A DNA stretch of 64,000 bases from CAVXEF01 sp963827315 (GCA_963827315.1 CAWHAL010000002.1:496001-560000); one strand, 5' to 3'; numbered from the stretch's first letter, positions 1 to 8,851 are shown. A program made the numbers and translations. Notes: generated by a model not told the origin, from the letters alone.

Positions 1-31
1 TTGTCGAAGGGTCGAAGTGCCGAATCCACAG
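1..31 (-). repeat. Dispersed repeat family A, copy 1
   Basis: The reverse complement begins GTGGATTCGGCACTTCGAC and matches the left half of the copies at 34238 and 35317. Family A starts GTGGATTCGAC and ends CTCACCACGAG, an imperfect palindrome. This copy is cut by the window edge. Confidence 0.7.
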
Positions 32-32
32 T

Positions 33-66
33 AAAAAAAGCCAGATTCCTAACAACAGAATCTGGC
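33..66 (-). terminator. Rho-independent terminator, leftward
   Basis: On the minus strand a perfect 9-bp stem (GCCAGATTC with GAATCTGGC) closes a 9-nt loop and is followed by seven T. No supported gene is seen feeding it. It may end a short RNA transcribed leftward from the panB upstream region. Confidence 0.7.
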
Positions 67-293
67 TTCGGAGGAGGGTGATGAAAAGCTTATGGAATTA
101 GTGCCGATAGGTATTAGCACCCTCAGCCTTTTTTGTCCTCTCATATATTTTCGAACACCCTGCCCCGAATTCTTTAATTAAAAAAAGCATTTTTTCAGCC
201 GGCAATCAAGTTTATTTTTGGAAAAAATATCGAATTTTGTTCTGTTTTCTTGAAAATACGCAGATTTAGCCTGAAAACCCGGTTATTTTACGC

Positions 294-322
294 TTGATAA
301 CATAGTTTTGTTCTTATATATT
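294..322 (+). promoter_or_regulatory. Sigma70-type promoter for panB
   Basis: TTGATA (294-299) and TATATT (317-322) are separated by 17 bp, each one mismatch from consensus. It lies about 45 bp upstream of the panB ATG. Confidence 0.55.
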
Positions 323-365
323 AACCAAAAATCTGTTATATTTCTCGCTTCTCAGGGAAAGCTTT

Positions 366-1220
366 ATGGACACTCAAATTACGATTGCAGATTTGGTAGC
401 AGCCAAAGCTGCGAACCGCAGGATTGTAGCCGTCAGTTGTTATGACTACACCACCGCCCGGCTTGCGGCCCAGGCCGATGTGGATATGATACTGGTGGGT
501 GACTCAGCGGCCCAGGTTATGCTGGGTTTTGACTCGACTCTGCCGGCCACGATGGATTTTATGGTTGCGATAACCGCTGCCGTCCGTCGTGGGGCCCCGA
601 ATGTCTGCCTCGTAGCCGATATGCCTTTCCTATCTTACCAGACAGGGTTAGCTGAGGCGGTAAAAAATGCGGGGCGCTTTGCTATCGAGGCTGGCGCACA
701 GGTAATCAAAATCGAGGCCAGCAGCGCGTATCTGGAGACAATTAAAGCAGTTAGCGATGCCGGTATGGCGGTGATGGCTCATATCGGAATAAGGCCGCAA
801 AGTATCAGCAAAATAGGCAAATTCAAGGCTGAAGCCACCACGGCTCAGATGGGGCTGGAGTTGATAAGTCTTGCCGAGCAAATGGTTAATAACGGTGCGA
901 GTCTGCTTTTAGTTGAGGGCGCAGCGGCAGAGGCGGCTGAGATTATCACGCAGCGCAGCGAAGTGCCGGTGATTGGCTGCGGGTCCGGGCTGGGCTGCGA
1001 CGGCCAGATACTGATTGCCCCCGATATCTTGGGGCTAACGCAGGGGCCAAGTCCCAAATTTGCAAAAAGTTACGGCAATCTGGCTGATGCAGTAATCGAG
1101 GCCTTCAGGCAGTACAGCAGTGAGGTCAGGGGCGGACAGTATCCGGACAAGGAGCACAGCTACCATATGAAAGCCGGTGAAATTGAGCAGTTGAAGGAGT
1201 TGTTAAAAGATAAATTTTGA
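366..1220 (+). CDS. panB: 3-methyl-2-oxobutanoate hydroxymethyltransferase (PanB)
   Basis: Makes ketopantoate from 2-oxoisovalerate using methylene-tetrahydrofolate, the first committed step of pantothenate/CoA synthesis in the cytosol. The 284 residues match the usual family length. Metal-ligand aspartates are seen in VGDSAAQV (D46) and VADMPF (D85), the substrate lysine/glutamate region at 115-117 (KIE), and the catalytic glutamate in LLVEGAA (E184). The ATG is preceded by an AGGGAAAG ribosome-binding site, and a good promoter lies upstream. It stands alone: panC and panD are not next to it, and the flanks are repeat-rich non-coding DNA. Confidence 0.96.
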   Translation: MDTQITIADLVAAKAANRRIVAVSCYDYTTARLAAQADVDMILVGDSAAQVMLGFDSTLPATMDFMVAITAAVRRGAPNVCLVADMPFLSYQTGLAEAVKNAGRFAIEAGAQVIKIEASSAYLETIKAVSDAGMAVMAHIGIRPQSISKIGKFKAEATTAQMGLELISLAEQMVNNGASLLLVEGAAAEAAEIITQRSEVPVIGCGSGLGCDGQILIAPDILGLTQGPSPKFAKSYGNLADAVIEAFRQYSSEVRGGQYPDKEHSYHMKAGEIEQLKELLKDKF

Positions 1221-1884
1221 CTGACGGATAGGCGGTTGGGGGGTTAGGTAAACACGTCGAAAATTTCGCATCAAGTGCGCAAGTTGAGCGAAAAAAGTGC
1301 AAAAAATTGTAAGAAATTTGCAAAAATTCGTAAAAATTTCAAGAAATTTGCAAAAATTTCAAAAAATTGGTGCGTTTTGGACCACGATTGAAGTACCCCC
1401 TTGCGCGAATTTGCGCGGGAAAAACTTGCGCATTTGATTGAATTTTTACCGGCCACGGAGGAGTTTTCATCACAAACGCGCAAGCAAAACAAGGAGGTTT
1501 TTCGCAACAATCGCGCAAGTGAAATAGAGAGATTTTCCGAGACGACATCGGGCTCCAGACGTTCGGAAACAACACCGTAGGTGTCGCATCAAGTGCGCAA
1601 GTGAAATAGAGGAATTTTCGCAACAAATGTGCAAGTGTTTTTGGGTTCTTTTAGACACGGATTAACACTGATTACACGGATTTTACAATTTTTGAAAAAC
1701 CCCCTTGCGCGTTTGGTTGTGCCAGACCCTCGCGCAAATGGTGGAGTCTTCCTTCGACCTGGCTCAGGATAATCGGGAATTTGATTAATCACAGATTACA
1801 CGAATTAAATCGCACTGGACAAAAACGTAAAAGGCCGGAAGCGGTAAGCTACTGCTCGTTATTTTAATATCACAACCTAAAAAC
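1221..1884. other. Repeat-rich spacer without genes
   Basis: Overlapping minus-strand ORFs here are low-complexity and share peptide fragments in different frames, as repeated non-coding DNA does. The region carries a degenerate unit containing CGCAAGTGAAATAGAG, with copies near 1477, 1512, 1594 and 1628 spaced about 35 or 82 bp apart. An A-rich part (1290-1370) has repeated CAAAAATT words. Two copies of a separate repeat lie at 1654-1685 and 1784-1808. Confidence 0.6.
1654..1685. repeat. Dispersed repeat: CACGGATTAACACTGATTAC type
   Basis: The segment CACGGATTAACACTGATTAC is followed by ACGGATT, and a diverged partner at 1784-1808 reads ATCACAGATTACACGAATTA. I recall such ATTACACGGATT phrases as interspersed repeats in many environmental genomes. 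The function is unknown. Confidence 0.5.
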
Positions 1885-3696
1885 TTACGGCTCAGCGCCT
1901 TCGAGCCAATGTTCGGCGAAAATGTAAAGGTCGAAAATATCTACTCCACCGCTTTTATCGACATCAGCTCTCTCGCACCAATTTGTCTCTGTGCAATTTT
2001 GACTCATCCAGTGAACGGCGAGAACAGCGAAGTCAGCAAAGTCTACATCACAATCAATATCGGAGTCCCCGGGGAGAAAACTAAGGCCGAGTAATATTGC
2101 CCAGTCTTGCTGCGTCATATCCGGGAGAATTCCACCCAGCGTCGCATCGTGGCCTAAGCCGTGACCGAATGTGCACGCTATAGGGACATTTTTCTGGTCG
2201 AATTGAGGCAGTAAGTCCCTCGGATTGACAGGGTTGGGGTAACGAGGTGTGCCGCCGAAAACAGGATTTAAATCGACGTTTACATCTACGACATTGGTGC
2301 TGGTAAGCTGGCCTGAGAGGCCGCTGATGACATTGGTGGAGTCGCCCCAGTATTCAAGCGTTCCATTGCCGAAAGAAGTCCCATCCTGGCTTAAAATAGC
2401 ATCGAGATATCCATTGTAATCACCACCTTCGTGACACTCGAGCTCGACGTTAATCTCGGGACCATATCCAGTCTCGATAATCTCCCAAGGGGATGGTATG
2501 CCACTTGCCGTAAAGGTTAAAATTCCATTGGGACCGGCAATGCCCGAAAAGTCATATTTCAGTGTCAACTCGCCAATAAGTGTCAAGCTGGAATCGTACA
2601 CATTGTATGTCTTGGTCGTTTCCACTGGACATAACATGTTTGTGTCATTCACCAGAGAATCCCGCAAAGCGGTCAATCTATCTTCAACCACGTTCAAGAA
2701 GAACTGATTATTGGGGTCTATGTAAAGCAACTCATCATCCTGCGGGTCGTTGCCATCGCTATTCTCCGAGCTAATATAATTTAGTGCGTCAAAATAATAA
2801 TCTACAGCAGCAATCAAATCTGCTTTTGCTTTGGCCAGAATAGCAGCGCCGTCTTCGGTATGGCCAGGGGTCGGCAAGACCTTCAACAAATCCGGATACG
2901 GCGTAAGAAAATGGTTATTTATACTGAGCTGGTTGGGGTCGTTAACATCAATGTTAATGAGACGCAGAAGTTCAAGAGAATTTACATCATTGGGACCAAT
3001 TCCATCTACATACAGAAGATTGTGCAAAAGCGATTCATTGACATCCAGAAATACGTCATAAGCCTGCCTGGATTCCAGTTCGCTTTTGAATGCCAGCAAC
3101 AGTCCCTTCAAAATCAGAAGGTCCCCGTAGTCCACTTCCAAAGGGTTTTCCAGACCAGTGTCATTTGGCCCGAAGAAGAACCGAAAGCGGTCGGATGGCG
3201 AGTCGCTGATTGAATTCAACTCAGCGACGATGCCGTTGACGTCGTTAATTTCGGTTATCCAGTTTTGCACTATATTAGAAATTTCGTTAGAATCCGGTGC
3301 ACCGGCAGGAATTTTGTAGCGGTTATCAGTTAGCGGCACGTTGACGTCGAGCTCCTCAAACGAATTCCCCAAGACTTCTACGCCAAACCTTTCTGCCACT
3401 TCAAGGAAGCTATCCTGTATCGAGAGGTCGTTGTTATCAATGAATAGCATTGCCGTCCTTGTCACCGCGTGCAGGAATACAAGCTCTCTGTTGGCGGCAC
3501 ATTCCGTGCAGCATGGGTCGTTTAGACCGGCATCGAAGATTTTGTAGGCCTCTCGCAGGCCGGACAGACTGCCCCCGCACATATACGATTTGCCGGGTAT
3601 GAGGTAATCGTTCGGCTCGTTTGGCTCAGTAGCAAAAACGGCAGAAGCAAGACAACAACATACAAACAGGGTCAGGGATACAATTTTTTTAACCAT
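1885..3696 (-). CDS. Secreted protein with C-terminal dockerin-like module
   Basis: The 603-residue product has a clear signal peptide (about residues 1-22, ending AVFA) and so should be exported. The body shows no family I recognise. The last 65 residues carry two calcium-loop segments, GDSDIDCDVDFADFA and ADVDKSGGVDIFDLY, each followed by a tryptophan (HWM, HWL). This is the dockerin-like layout common on planctomycete exoproteins and suggests surface or complex attachment. Its start overlaps the stop of the upstream LptC-like gene by 8 bp, so the two are probably translationally coupled. No cohesin is visible in the window. Confidence 0.8.
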   Translation of the reverse strand: MVKKIVSLTLFVCCCLASAVFATEPNEPNDYLIPGKSYMCGGSLSGLREAYKIFDAGLNDPCCTECAANRELVFLHAVTRTAMLFIDNNDLSIQDSFLEVAERFGVEVLGNSFEELDVNVPLTDNRYKIPAGAPDSNEISNIVQNWITEINDVNGIVAELNSISDSPSDRFRFFFGPNDTGLENPLEVDYGDLLILKGLLLAFKSELESRQAYDVFLDVNESLLHNLLYVDGIGPNDVNSLELLRLINIDVNDPNQLSINNHFLTPYPDLLKVLPTPGHTEDGAAILAKAKADLIAAVDYYFDALNYISSENSDGNDPQDDELLYIDPNNQFFLNVVEDRLTALRDSLVNDTNMLCPVETTKTYNVYDSSLTLIGELTLKYDFSGIAGPNGILTFTASGIPSPWEIIETGYGPEINVELECHEGGDYNGYLDAILSQDGTSFGNGTLEYWGDSTNVISGLSGQLTSTNVVDVNVDLNPVFGGTPRYPNPVNPRDLLPQFDQKNVPIACTFGHGLGHDATLGGILPDMTQQDWAILLGLSFLPGDSDIDCDVDFADFAVLAVHWMSQNCTETNWCERADVDKSGGVDIFDLYIFAEHWLEGAEP

Positions 3697-4588
3697 TTTC
3701 TTTGTTCTTTTCTTTGAGTGCGGCGATTTGTGCCTGCACGATATTTAATTTGTCATCAACACATATATCTTTGCCCCATATTTTTTTGCCATTGCGACTC
3801 AAGAAGTAAGTTCCATCTACTGTGAAATGATGTTTTCTTGCGTCCCACGTGACACAATTGCTCTCGAGAGTGCTGCCATCTACCGCCTTCACTGTTACAT
3901 GGCCGTGCAGTGTTACCACATCAGGATGTTTGTTAGAAGTTGTTGCTTTTCTGCTTCGTACACTAAGGAGCGGAGCTCCATCATAGAATACTTTGTAATC
4001 GAAGTTGGTAACACAGACTTCGGAGGTGTTACTTAGGTCGATATTAATACGCCAGCGGCCCTTCGGATTTATTAAGTTATAGATATCATTCAGAAGTTCT
4101 CCTCTATAAGTAGTAAATGTATCTTCGGGCACTATGGAAACATCAGGTGTTGTAGTAGTTACAGAATACTCGCCTTGGGTACATGCGGTCGTCTCAGCGA
4201 TTTTTTTACTACTGAGATTTGTACTTGAAGTAATGTTAGGTGGAGTGTATCTATGAAACGTAAGTTCGAGGTTTCGTATTTTTACTACCTTGTGCGTCGC
4301 TGTTTTGAATATTCCGAAGCTGTTATTTTCTACAAGAAGGCTTCCAAAGCTGATGGAATGAACAGGCCTGCCGTTTTCTTTGGAGTCGCAACGCCAATAG
4401 CTGAAGGCCCCCATTTGATTCTTTGGCAATATGAGCTCAGGTTCCCAGTTTTGTGCTTTGCTATAGAGTGTGTTTAATTCGTTATTGGCAGCGAAAATTA
4501 TTAGTGCCAGAACGGACAAAACCCATGAGACTAACAGCACGGCAAGTCTAACCCGCGGGCTTGTAAATATTAGAAACCTTTCCCTCAT
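3689..4588 (-). CDS. LptC-like bitopic membrane protein
   Basis: The 299-residue protein has a single membrane segment near the N-terminus (about residues 15-33) and then a periplasmic body. Near the C-terminus (about 215-280), GHVTVKAVDGSTLES, then WDARKHHF, then GKKIWGKDI resemble the LptC/OstA pattern in which lipopolysaccharide-transport beta-jellyroll strands alternate. LptC tethers the LptB2FG transporter to the periplasmic bridge. The match is by eye and no other lpt gene is adjacent, so the role is inferred. It is the first gene of a two-gene unit with the dockerin-tailed protein. The ATG has a GGAG/AAGG site upstream. Confidence 0.55.
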   Translation of the reverse strand: MRERFLIFTSPRVRLAVLLVSWVLSVLALIIFAANNELNTLYSKAQNWEPELILPKNQMGAFSYWRCDSKENGRPVHSISFGSLLVENNSFGIFKTATHKVVKIRNLELTFHRYTPPNITSSTNLSSKKIAETTACTQGEYSVTTTTPDVSIVPEDTFTTYRGELLNDIYNLINPKGRWRINIDLSNTSEVCVTNFDYKVFYDGAPLLSVRSRKATTSNKHPDVVTLHGHVTVKAVDGSTLESNCVTWDARKHHFTVDGTYFLSRNGKKIWGKDICVDDKLNIVQAQIAALKEKNKENG

Positions 4589-4954
4589 CCTTACATTCTC
4601 CCTTCGCTCAGCAACGGAGCGAAACTACCTTTGCGAATGGCGGAGTAAAGTGGTGTCCCTGAAAGGTAGTCTTAGGATGGTACTTGTCTTCTTGAGACAC
4701 GTCAACAGAAAAAACAGAAAAAATGCTAAGAATGTACCAAAATTTATTTTTAGGCGGTGGAGGCGAATCGATACGCAGAAGACAGATGACGGACGACAGA
4801 GGACGGAAGACGGAGAACCCCAGTGAGACAGTATACGACACGTCTCACGAGGCAAGCAGAATCGATTTTCGATTTGGGATTTTCGATTGACCCCCAACGT
4901 AAAGTTGGGGACTAAACGTAACGACAAACCCCGACCACAGGGGTCGGGGCTAAC
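4589..4954. other. Intergenic region with palindromes and purine-rich tract
   Basis: No gene is supported in this 366-bp gap. It contains a GACGGA-type purine-rich tract near 4782-4820 and two GC-rich palindromes at 4892-4910 and 4929-4949, each followed by CTAA or ACTAAA. The palindromes lie just past the rpiB stop, where they could stop transcription or protect the message end. Confidence 0.6.
4892..4949. repeat. Palindromic repeat family C, two copies
   Basis: Copy one is CCCCAAC-5 nt-GTTGGGG (4892-4910). Copy two is CCCCGACC-ACA-GGGGTCGGGG (4929-4949). A third relative lies in frame inside addA at 27199-27219. All are followed by a CTAA-type tail. They are REP-like in size and symmetry. 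Confidence 0.65.
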
Positions 4955-5425
4955 CTATTTGGTTTTTTTGATGGAGGAGGGGTCTTTGCCATCTTCGATG
5001 GCTTTTATTTTGTTGACCCTTCGCTGGTGTCTTCCGCCACTGAAAGCAGTTTCAAGCCAGACTTCGACCATTTTCCGCAAGAGGACTTCGCCAATCTGGT
5101 CGCCGGAGATGCAAAGGACATTTGCATCGTTGTGGTCACGCGAGATTCTTGCGGTCAATTCATCGTGACAAAGGGCGGCCCTGATTCCTTTTATTTTGTT
5201 GGCGGCGATGCTCATACCGAGGCCGGTTGCGCAGATTAAAATGGCCCTGTCGGCTTCTTTGTCAGCGACCATTTTGGCAGCGAGGTAAGCCTGGTCGGGA
5301 TAGTCAACGGGACGAGTGCCGGTGGTGCCGACATCGATGCACTCGTGATCCAGCTCGGCGATTATGGCCTTTATCACCTGTTTGGCTTCAAAGCCACGGT
5401 GGTCACTACCAACAGCTATTTTCAT
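4955..5425 (-). CDS. rpiB: Ribose-5-phosphate isomerase B
   Basis: Interconverts ribulose-5-phosphate and ribose-5-phosphate in the pentose phosphate pathway. The 156 residues are typical for RpiB. The N-terminal SDHRGFEAK motif, the active-site cysteine in ICATGLGM (C65) and the histidine in SRDHNDANVL (H98) are all present. The gene starts 18 bp after the stop of the Sua5-phosphatase fusion and is surely cotranscribed with it. The same neighbourhood (ywlC, ywlE, ywlF/rpiB) is known in Bacillus. Its leader contains a degenerate family-A-like repeat (5426-5446). Confidence 0.93.
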   Translation of the reverse strand: MKIAVGSDHRGFEAKQVIKAIIAELDHECIDVGTTGTRPVDYPDQAYLAAKMVADKEADRAILICATGLGMSIAANKIKGIRAALCHDELTARISRDHNDANVLCISGDQIGEVLLRKMVEVWLETAFSGGRHQRRVNKIKAIEDGKDPSSIKKTK

Positions 5426-5443
5426 AGTTCAACAAGCTCACTA

Positions 5444-6565
5444 CTATATTACAAGCTCACTGATTCTTTTTTTTACGGCCTTTTCTATGCGGTCGGCACA
5501 ATCGTTGTAAACCTGCTGCGACTGACCTATGGGGTCAGCAATATCGGTTTCCGCCAACAGACAACACTTATCTGCGCTTTGCGGGTCAAGGGCGATAACG
5601 CGGTCGCGGTGCATCTGCTCCATAACAAATATGAAGTCGCAATCCGAGACAAGCGGCCGGTTCAAAGCCTCGCTTCTGTGAGCATTGATGTCTATTCCCC
5701 TTGCTGTGCAGGCTGCTACAGCTTCGGCGGTTGCAGGCTCCCCGGTCAAGCCGAGTGTTCCGGCGGAAGATACTTTGTAACCTATTTCGGGCAGGCGGTC
5801 AATAGTGCAATTTAGTTTTTCTGCGAGATATTTGCGGAATAGTCCTGTGGCCATAGGGCTTCTGCAGGTATTGCCGGTACAGACAAACAGGAATTTGACC
5901 TGCGACAATTCTTCGAGCTGTTTTTTGGGAAAGGCGCCCTGCCTTAAGATTTGGAGGCCGAATTTGCCTATTTTTACAACTGTGCTGCTTTTTTTGTATT
6001 TTGAGGAGCCTGCATCGAGGAGTAAATCTATCTGACCAGAGAATTGGGCGAGTACGGTTTGTGCGTCAATGGCTGGTTCTTCGTTTTCTTTGTTTGCGCT
6101 CGGAGCAACAACCGGATTTTTGCAGGCCTTTAGCAGCATTTCGGCCACTGGATGGTCAGGACAGCGAATACCAATGGAATTATTCCTGTAGAGGATTTCG
6201 AAGACCTCGGCTTTGAGGCGTTTTTGTTGTTTGTCGAGGTCGTCTGCGGATAGCTCAAAGACAATCGTCAGAGGGCCTGGCCAGGCGGCGTTGATGAGCT
6301 TGCGAGCCCTAAGGCTGACGGAGGGGACGTATTTTTGGAGGTCGCTTTTTTGAGCGATATGCAGGGTATAGTTTTTTTGGGGGTCTCTGCCTTTGAGCTT
6401 ATTTAACTTCGTCATCGTGGTTTGTTCGACCTTAGCGGCGATTCCGTAAACGGTTTCGGTAGGGAAGGCGACGAGTCCGCCGGCATCAATGATGCGGGCG
6501 GCGGCAGAGATTTCGGCTGAGTTTATATTCGCAACGTCGAGTTTTGTAACTTTTGTCTCCATCAT
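5444..6565 (-). CDS. Fusion: threonylcarbamoyl-AMP synthase (Sua5/YrdC) + low-Mr phosphatase (YwlE-like)
   Basis: The N-terminal half (about 15-215) is a Sua5/YrdC domain that makes threonylcarbamoyl-AMP for the t6A37 tRNA modification: note FPTETVYGIA, the KGR motif and SANKENEEPA. The C-terminal half (about 222-373) is a low-molecular-weight protein phosphatase with the P-loop CTGNTCRS (C229, R235) and a late DP general-acid motif. In Bacillus the relative YwlE removes phosphate from arginine; whether this one acts on tyrosine or arginine cannot be told by eye. I chose the MM at 6565 because the frame upstream carries no conserved sequence and runs antisense to the PilZ gene. No strong ribosome-binding site is visible. 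It forms an operon with rpiB. Confidence 0.88.
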   Translation of the reverse strand: MMETKVTKLDVANINSAEISAAARIIDAGGLVAFPTETVYGIAAKVEQTTMTKLNKLKGRDPQKNYTLHIAQKSDLQKYVPSVSLRARKLINAAWPGPLTIVFELSADDLDKQQKRLKAEVFEILYRNNSIGIRCPDHPVAEMLLKACKNPVVAPSANKENEEPAIDAQTVLAQFSGQIDLLLDAGSSKYKKSSTVVKIGKFGLQILRQGAFPKKQLEELSQVKFLFVCTGNTCRSPMATGLFRKYLAEKLNCTIDRLPEIGYKVSSAGTLGLTGEPATAEAVAACTARGIDINAHRSEALNRPLVSDCDFIFVMEQMHRDRVIALDPQSADKCCLLAETDIADPIGQSQQVYNDCADRIEKAVKKRISELVI

Positions 6566-6850
6566 TTGTGCAGAATACACTAAGCGGTCGGTTATGGCAA
6601 GCTGCTTAGTCGTGTAAGCGGGGGGTTTTCCGCAAATTTGGGGTTGGTAGCTGCTGTTTAAAGGAAAAATGGACTGAACGACCGATAAAAACGGCGAAAC
6701 GGCGGCGGTAAACAGAGATACAAAAATTTTTTCAAATGGCATTGCTATATTGCCCAAATATCCTAATCTATCCAAATTAACACAGCCGATATTAATAATA
6801 TCCGCAGAAGAGGGTTGATGGAACGATTGTTCAAGTTTGGAGGCTAAACT

Positions 6851-7165
6851 ATGGAGACCATAGTCGAACAGCGAAGGGAAGCGAGGACGGAACTGTCGTG
6901 GCCAGTGAGTATCTGGCTGCCGGATGCAAACCGGTTCTTCAACGGGCGGAGCGCAAATGTGAGCAAGACAGGGGCATTTGTGAGCGTACCGATGCCGGCG
7001 CCGTTCCGGACTGGACATGCAGTGGAAGTTAATTTTCCACGGACAGAGACACTGGCACAGGAGAAGGGCGGCTTCGCACGGATAAAGAGCGGCAGGGTGG
7101 TCCGCGTCGAACGGCAAAATATACTAAAGGACGGCAACATAGGAATCGCAATTGCGTTCGCATAA
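6851..7165 (+). CDS. PilZ domain protein
   Basis: A stand-alone PilZ domain of 104 residues. The c-di-GMP-binding signature is complete: RREAR at 8-12 and NVSKTG at 36-41, matching RxxxR and [D/N]xSxxG. Such proteins are cytosolic second-messenger receptors that act on a partner; no obvious partner is adjacent. The ATG has a GGAGG site 8 bp upstream, and a strong terminator follows at 7211. It is divergent from the Sua5 fusion. Confidence 0.88.
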   Translation: METIVEQRREARTELSWPVSIWLPDANRFFNGRSANVSKTGAFVSVPMPAPFRTGHAVEVNFPRTETLAQEKGGFARIKSGRVVRVERQNILKDGNIGIAIAFA

Positions 7166-7210
7166 CCTGCTGCGGCGGTTAACATTGACATAACAACGAG
7201 TCGATGGGAG

Positions 7211-7249
7211 AAGACCGACAATCTTTCGAGGTTGTCGGTCTTTCATTTT
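7211..7249 (+). terminator. Terminator after the PilZ gene
   Basis: An 11-bp perfect stem (AAGACCGACAA pairing with TTGTCGGTCTT) with a 10-nt loop, followed by a T-rich tail (TTCATTTTG). Confidence 0.8.
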
Positions 7250-7257
7250 GCCCGAAA

Positions 7258-7292
7258 TCCGCCTTTGCTGATGCTTCGGCGGACAAGGCGGA
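7258..7292. repeat. Dispersed repeat family E, copy 1
   Basis: TCCGCCTTTGCTGATGCTTC followed by GGCGGACAAGGCGGA. A near copy lies at 22118-22150. It is imperfectly palindromic (TCCGCC with GGCGGA). Confidence 0.6.
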
Positions 7293-7422
7293 AGGAGGAA
7301 AGTCTTCGGAGTTTGTGTAGTTGGGAAATTTCTGTGCCGGCACGTACACAGTATCCCTGACGGGAGTTGTAAATAGAGTTTTCTGCGGATAGAATCGGAT
7401 TGCAGTGATGGAGTAAGAGTGT

Positions 7423-7926
7423 ATGTTGACCGCAGAGCAAATCATAGAACTATTCAAGATGAAGCCGCTGCGCGAAGAAGGGGGATACTATGTCGAGACA
7501 TACCGGTCGGCGGAAAGGATTGCGAAGGCTGGGCTGCCGAGGCGATACGACGGCGCAAGAGATATGAGCACGGCGATACTTTATTTAGTGACGCCGGACG
7601 CATTTTCGAGACTGCACCGTGTAAAAGGCGATGAGGTGTTTCATTTTTATCTGGGGGACTGCGTGACGATGCTCAAACTTCACGGCGATGGCTCGAGCGA
7701 GGTTGTAACCCTGGGGCCGGATATAACCAAAGGTCAGCAGGTGCAGACGGTGGTGCGGGGCGGCAGCTGGCAAGGGTGTTTATTAAATGAAGGCGGCAGG
7801 TTTGCATTGATGGGGACAACGGTGGCGCCGGGTTTTGAATTTGCGGACTTCGAGGAGGCGCAACGACAAGAGCTTTTGAGACAATATCCGACACAGCGCG
7901 AGCTGATTCTGAAACTCACACAGTAA
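7423..7926 (+). CDS. Cupin-fold protein, DUF985 family
   Basis: A full-length (167 residues) single-domain cupin of the DUF985/YML079-like group. Signatures include EGGYYVETYRS near the start, FSRLHRVKGDEVFHFYLGD in the first cupin motif and APGFEFADFE near the end. Structures are known for the family but the reaction is not firmly assigned, so no substrate is claimed. It appears to be a single-gene unit; family-E and family-D repeats flank it. Confidence 0.85.
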   Translation: MLTAEQIIELFKMKPLREEGGYYVETYRSAERIAKAGLPRRYDGARDMSTAILYLVTPDAFSRLHRVKGDEVFHFYLGDCVTMLKLHGDGSSEVVTLGPDITKGQQVQTVVRGGSWQGCLLNEGGRFALMGTTVAPGFEFADFEEAQRQELLRQYPTQRELILKLTQ

Positions 7927-7939
7927 GCTAAAGCGGTTT

Positions 7940-7965
7940 CCGCCACAGGCGGATAAATTTATATC
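7940..7965. repeat. Palindromic repeat family D, copy 1
   Basis: CCGCC-ACA-GGCGG followed by ATAAATTTAT. Relatives lie at 12014, 22166 and 62744. This copy supplies the stop codon of the convergent membrane-protein gene (TTA at 7959-7961 on the plus strand). Confidence 0.65.
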
Positions 7966-8741
7966 ACTTCAAGTCGGCGCAGAGTAGCCTTTGCCCATCG
8001 GATACTGCGGACCTGGGCGGCCCAGAGCACCAGGAAGGTGATAAGCCAATAGCCGGTGAATCGCAGATAGTAAAAGACTGAGGCGATGATTCCTTGCGTT
8101 TTGGCGGCGGCGGAGGCATCCAACAACTCGACTGGGGTGAACATTGCGCCGACGATGATGCCGCCGAAGAACTTTTGCCAGGGTAAAAGCAGTATGGCAA
8201 AGACAAGCGCTAGGAAGAAGGCCCGCGAGATGTGATTTATTCCGCCGAGCCTGCCGAGCAGAGAGATTTTCAGGGCAAACAACATTGTCAGGCAGTAGAG
8301 AGCGGAGGTCAGGATGAGCAGCCAGTCAGCGACCCGAATAAGCCAGATTAAGTGCTGGATTTTTATGTTGATGTACGGAAGCAGTTTTTTCAGTTTAGTT
8401 TCTGCGCCTGCCGGCAGGGCTGGAGCGGTGAGCGGCTGATTTGAGTCGGCGGCGACCTGCTTGGCGGCCTGCTGGATTTTTTCCGTCTGGGTGGAAGGGG
8501 TGTTCGCGGCTTCTTTGGTTTGCTGAGGCTCTTCGGTGGCAGCGGCCAGCGGTTCGGCCTTAGGGGTTGCGTCGGTTTTGACATAACCGGTGTTTACGAG
8601 CCAGAATGATGCCTGAAGCAAAATAAGAAGGCAAGCGGTGATTACAAACAGGAAGTTTTTCCAGCTTCTGAAGACGCCGACAGCTTCGAGACAATCGGTA
8701 GTGTCAATCAGATTTTTTTGCTGGCTCTGGTTCGAATCCAT
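7959..8741 (-). CDS. Polytopic membrane protein of unknown function
   Basis: A 260-residue protein I do not recognise. One hydrophobic helix lies near residues 28-52, followed by an alanine/proline/threonine-rich, low-complexity linker (about 58-115). At least four further helices follow in the C-terminal half (roughly 125-150, 165-185, 190-215, 225-245). The ATG has an AGGAG site upstream. It lies downstream of trmB-hemL on the same strand, about 110 bp away, so cotranscription is possible. The linker contains a small CCTGCC/GGCAGG palindrome (LPAG). Confidence 0.7.
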   Translation of the reverse strand: MDSNQSQQKNLIDTTDCLEAVGVFRSWKNFLFVITACLLILLQASFWLVNTGYVKTDATPKAEPLAAATEEPQQTKEAANTPSTQTEKIQQAAKQVAADSNQPLTAPALPAGAETKLKKLLPYINIKIQHLIWLIRVADWLLILTSALYCLTMLFALKISLLGRLGGINHISRAFFLALVFAILLLPWQKFFGGIIVGAMFTPVELLDASAAAKTQGIIASVFYYLRFTGYWLITFLVLWAAQVRSIRWAKATLRRLEVI

Positions 8742-8851
8742 TTTTGTGTCTCCTAAATTTTAGGTTTAGGGTACAGGGTTTAGCGTTTCTTCAGGAGCTT
8801 ATTATGTTTCGCGGCAAGGGAGAGTGCAAGGAATTTATTATTTACTATTGA

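Larger units (their letters stand above)
1..365. other. Non-coding leader region of panB and left edge
   Basis: No gene is supported here. It holds a dispersed repeat at the edge (1-31), a hairpin-plus-T-run terminator reading leftward (33-66), a second weak hairpin around 76-121 (GTGC pairing with GCAC) and the panB promoter (294-322). A 31-codon leftward ORF lies between about 160 and the terminator but has no family signal, so I do not call it. Confidence 0.6.

Noticed and set aside
5427..5462. AGTGAGCTTGT direct repeat at the phosphatase-rpiB junction as a third 3'-end duplication
   Set aside because: Only 11 bp are repeated and the sequence resembles family A, so it is better explained as a degenerate repeat copy.
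6566..7117. N-terminal extension of the Sua5 fusion frame
   Set aside because: The extension has no family sequence and lies opposite the PilZ gene; the domain starts right after the MM at 6565.
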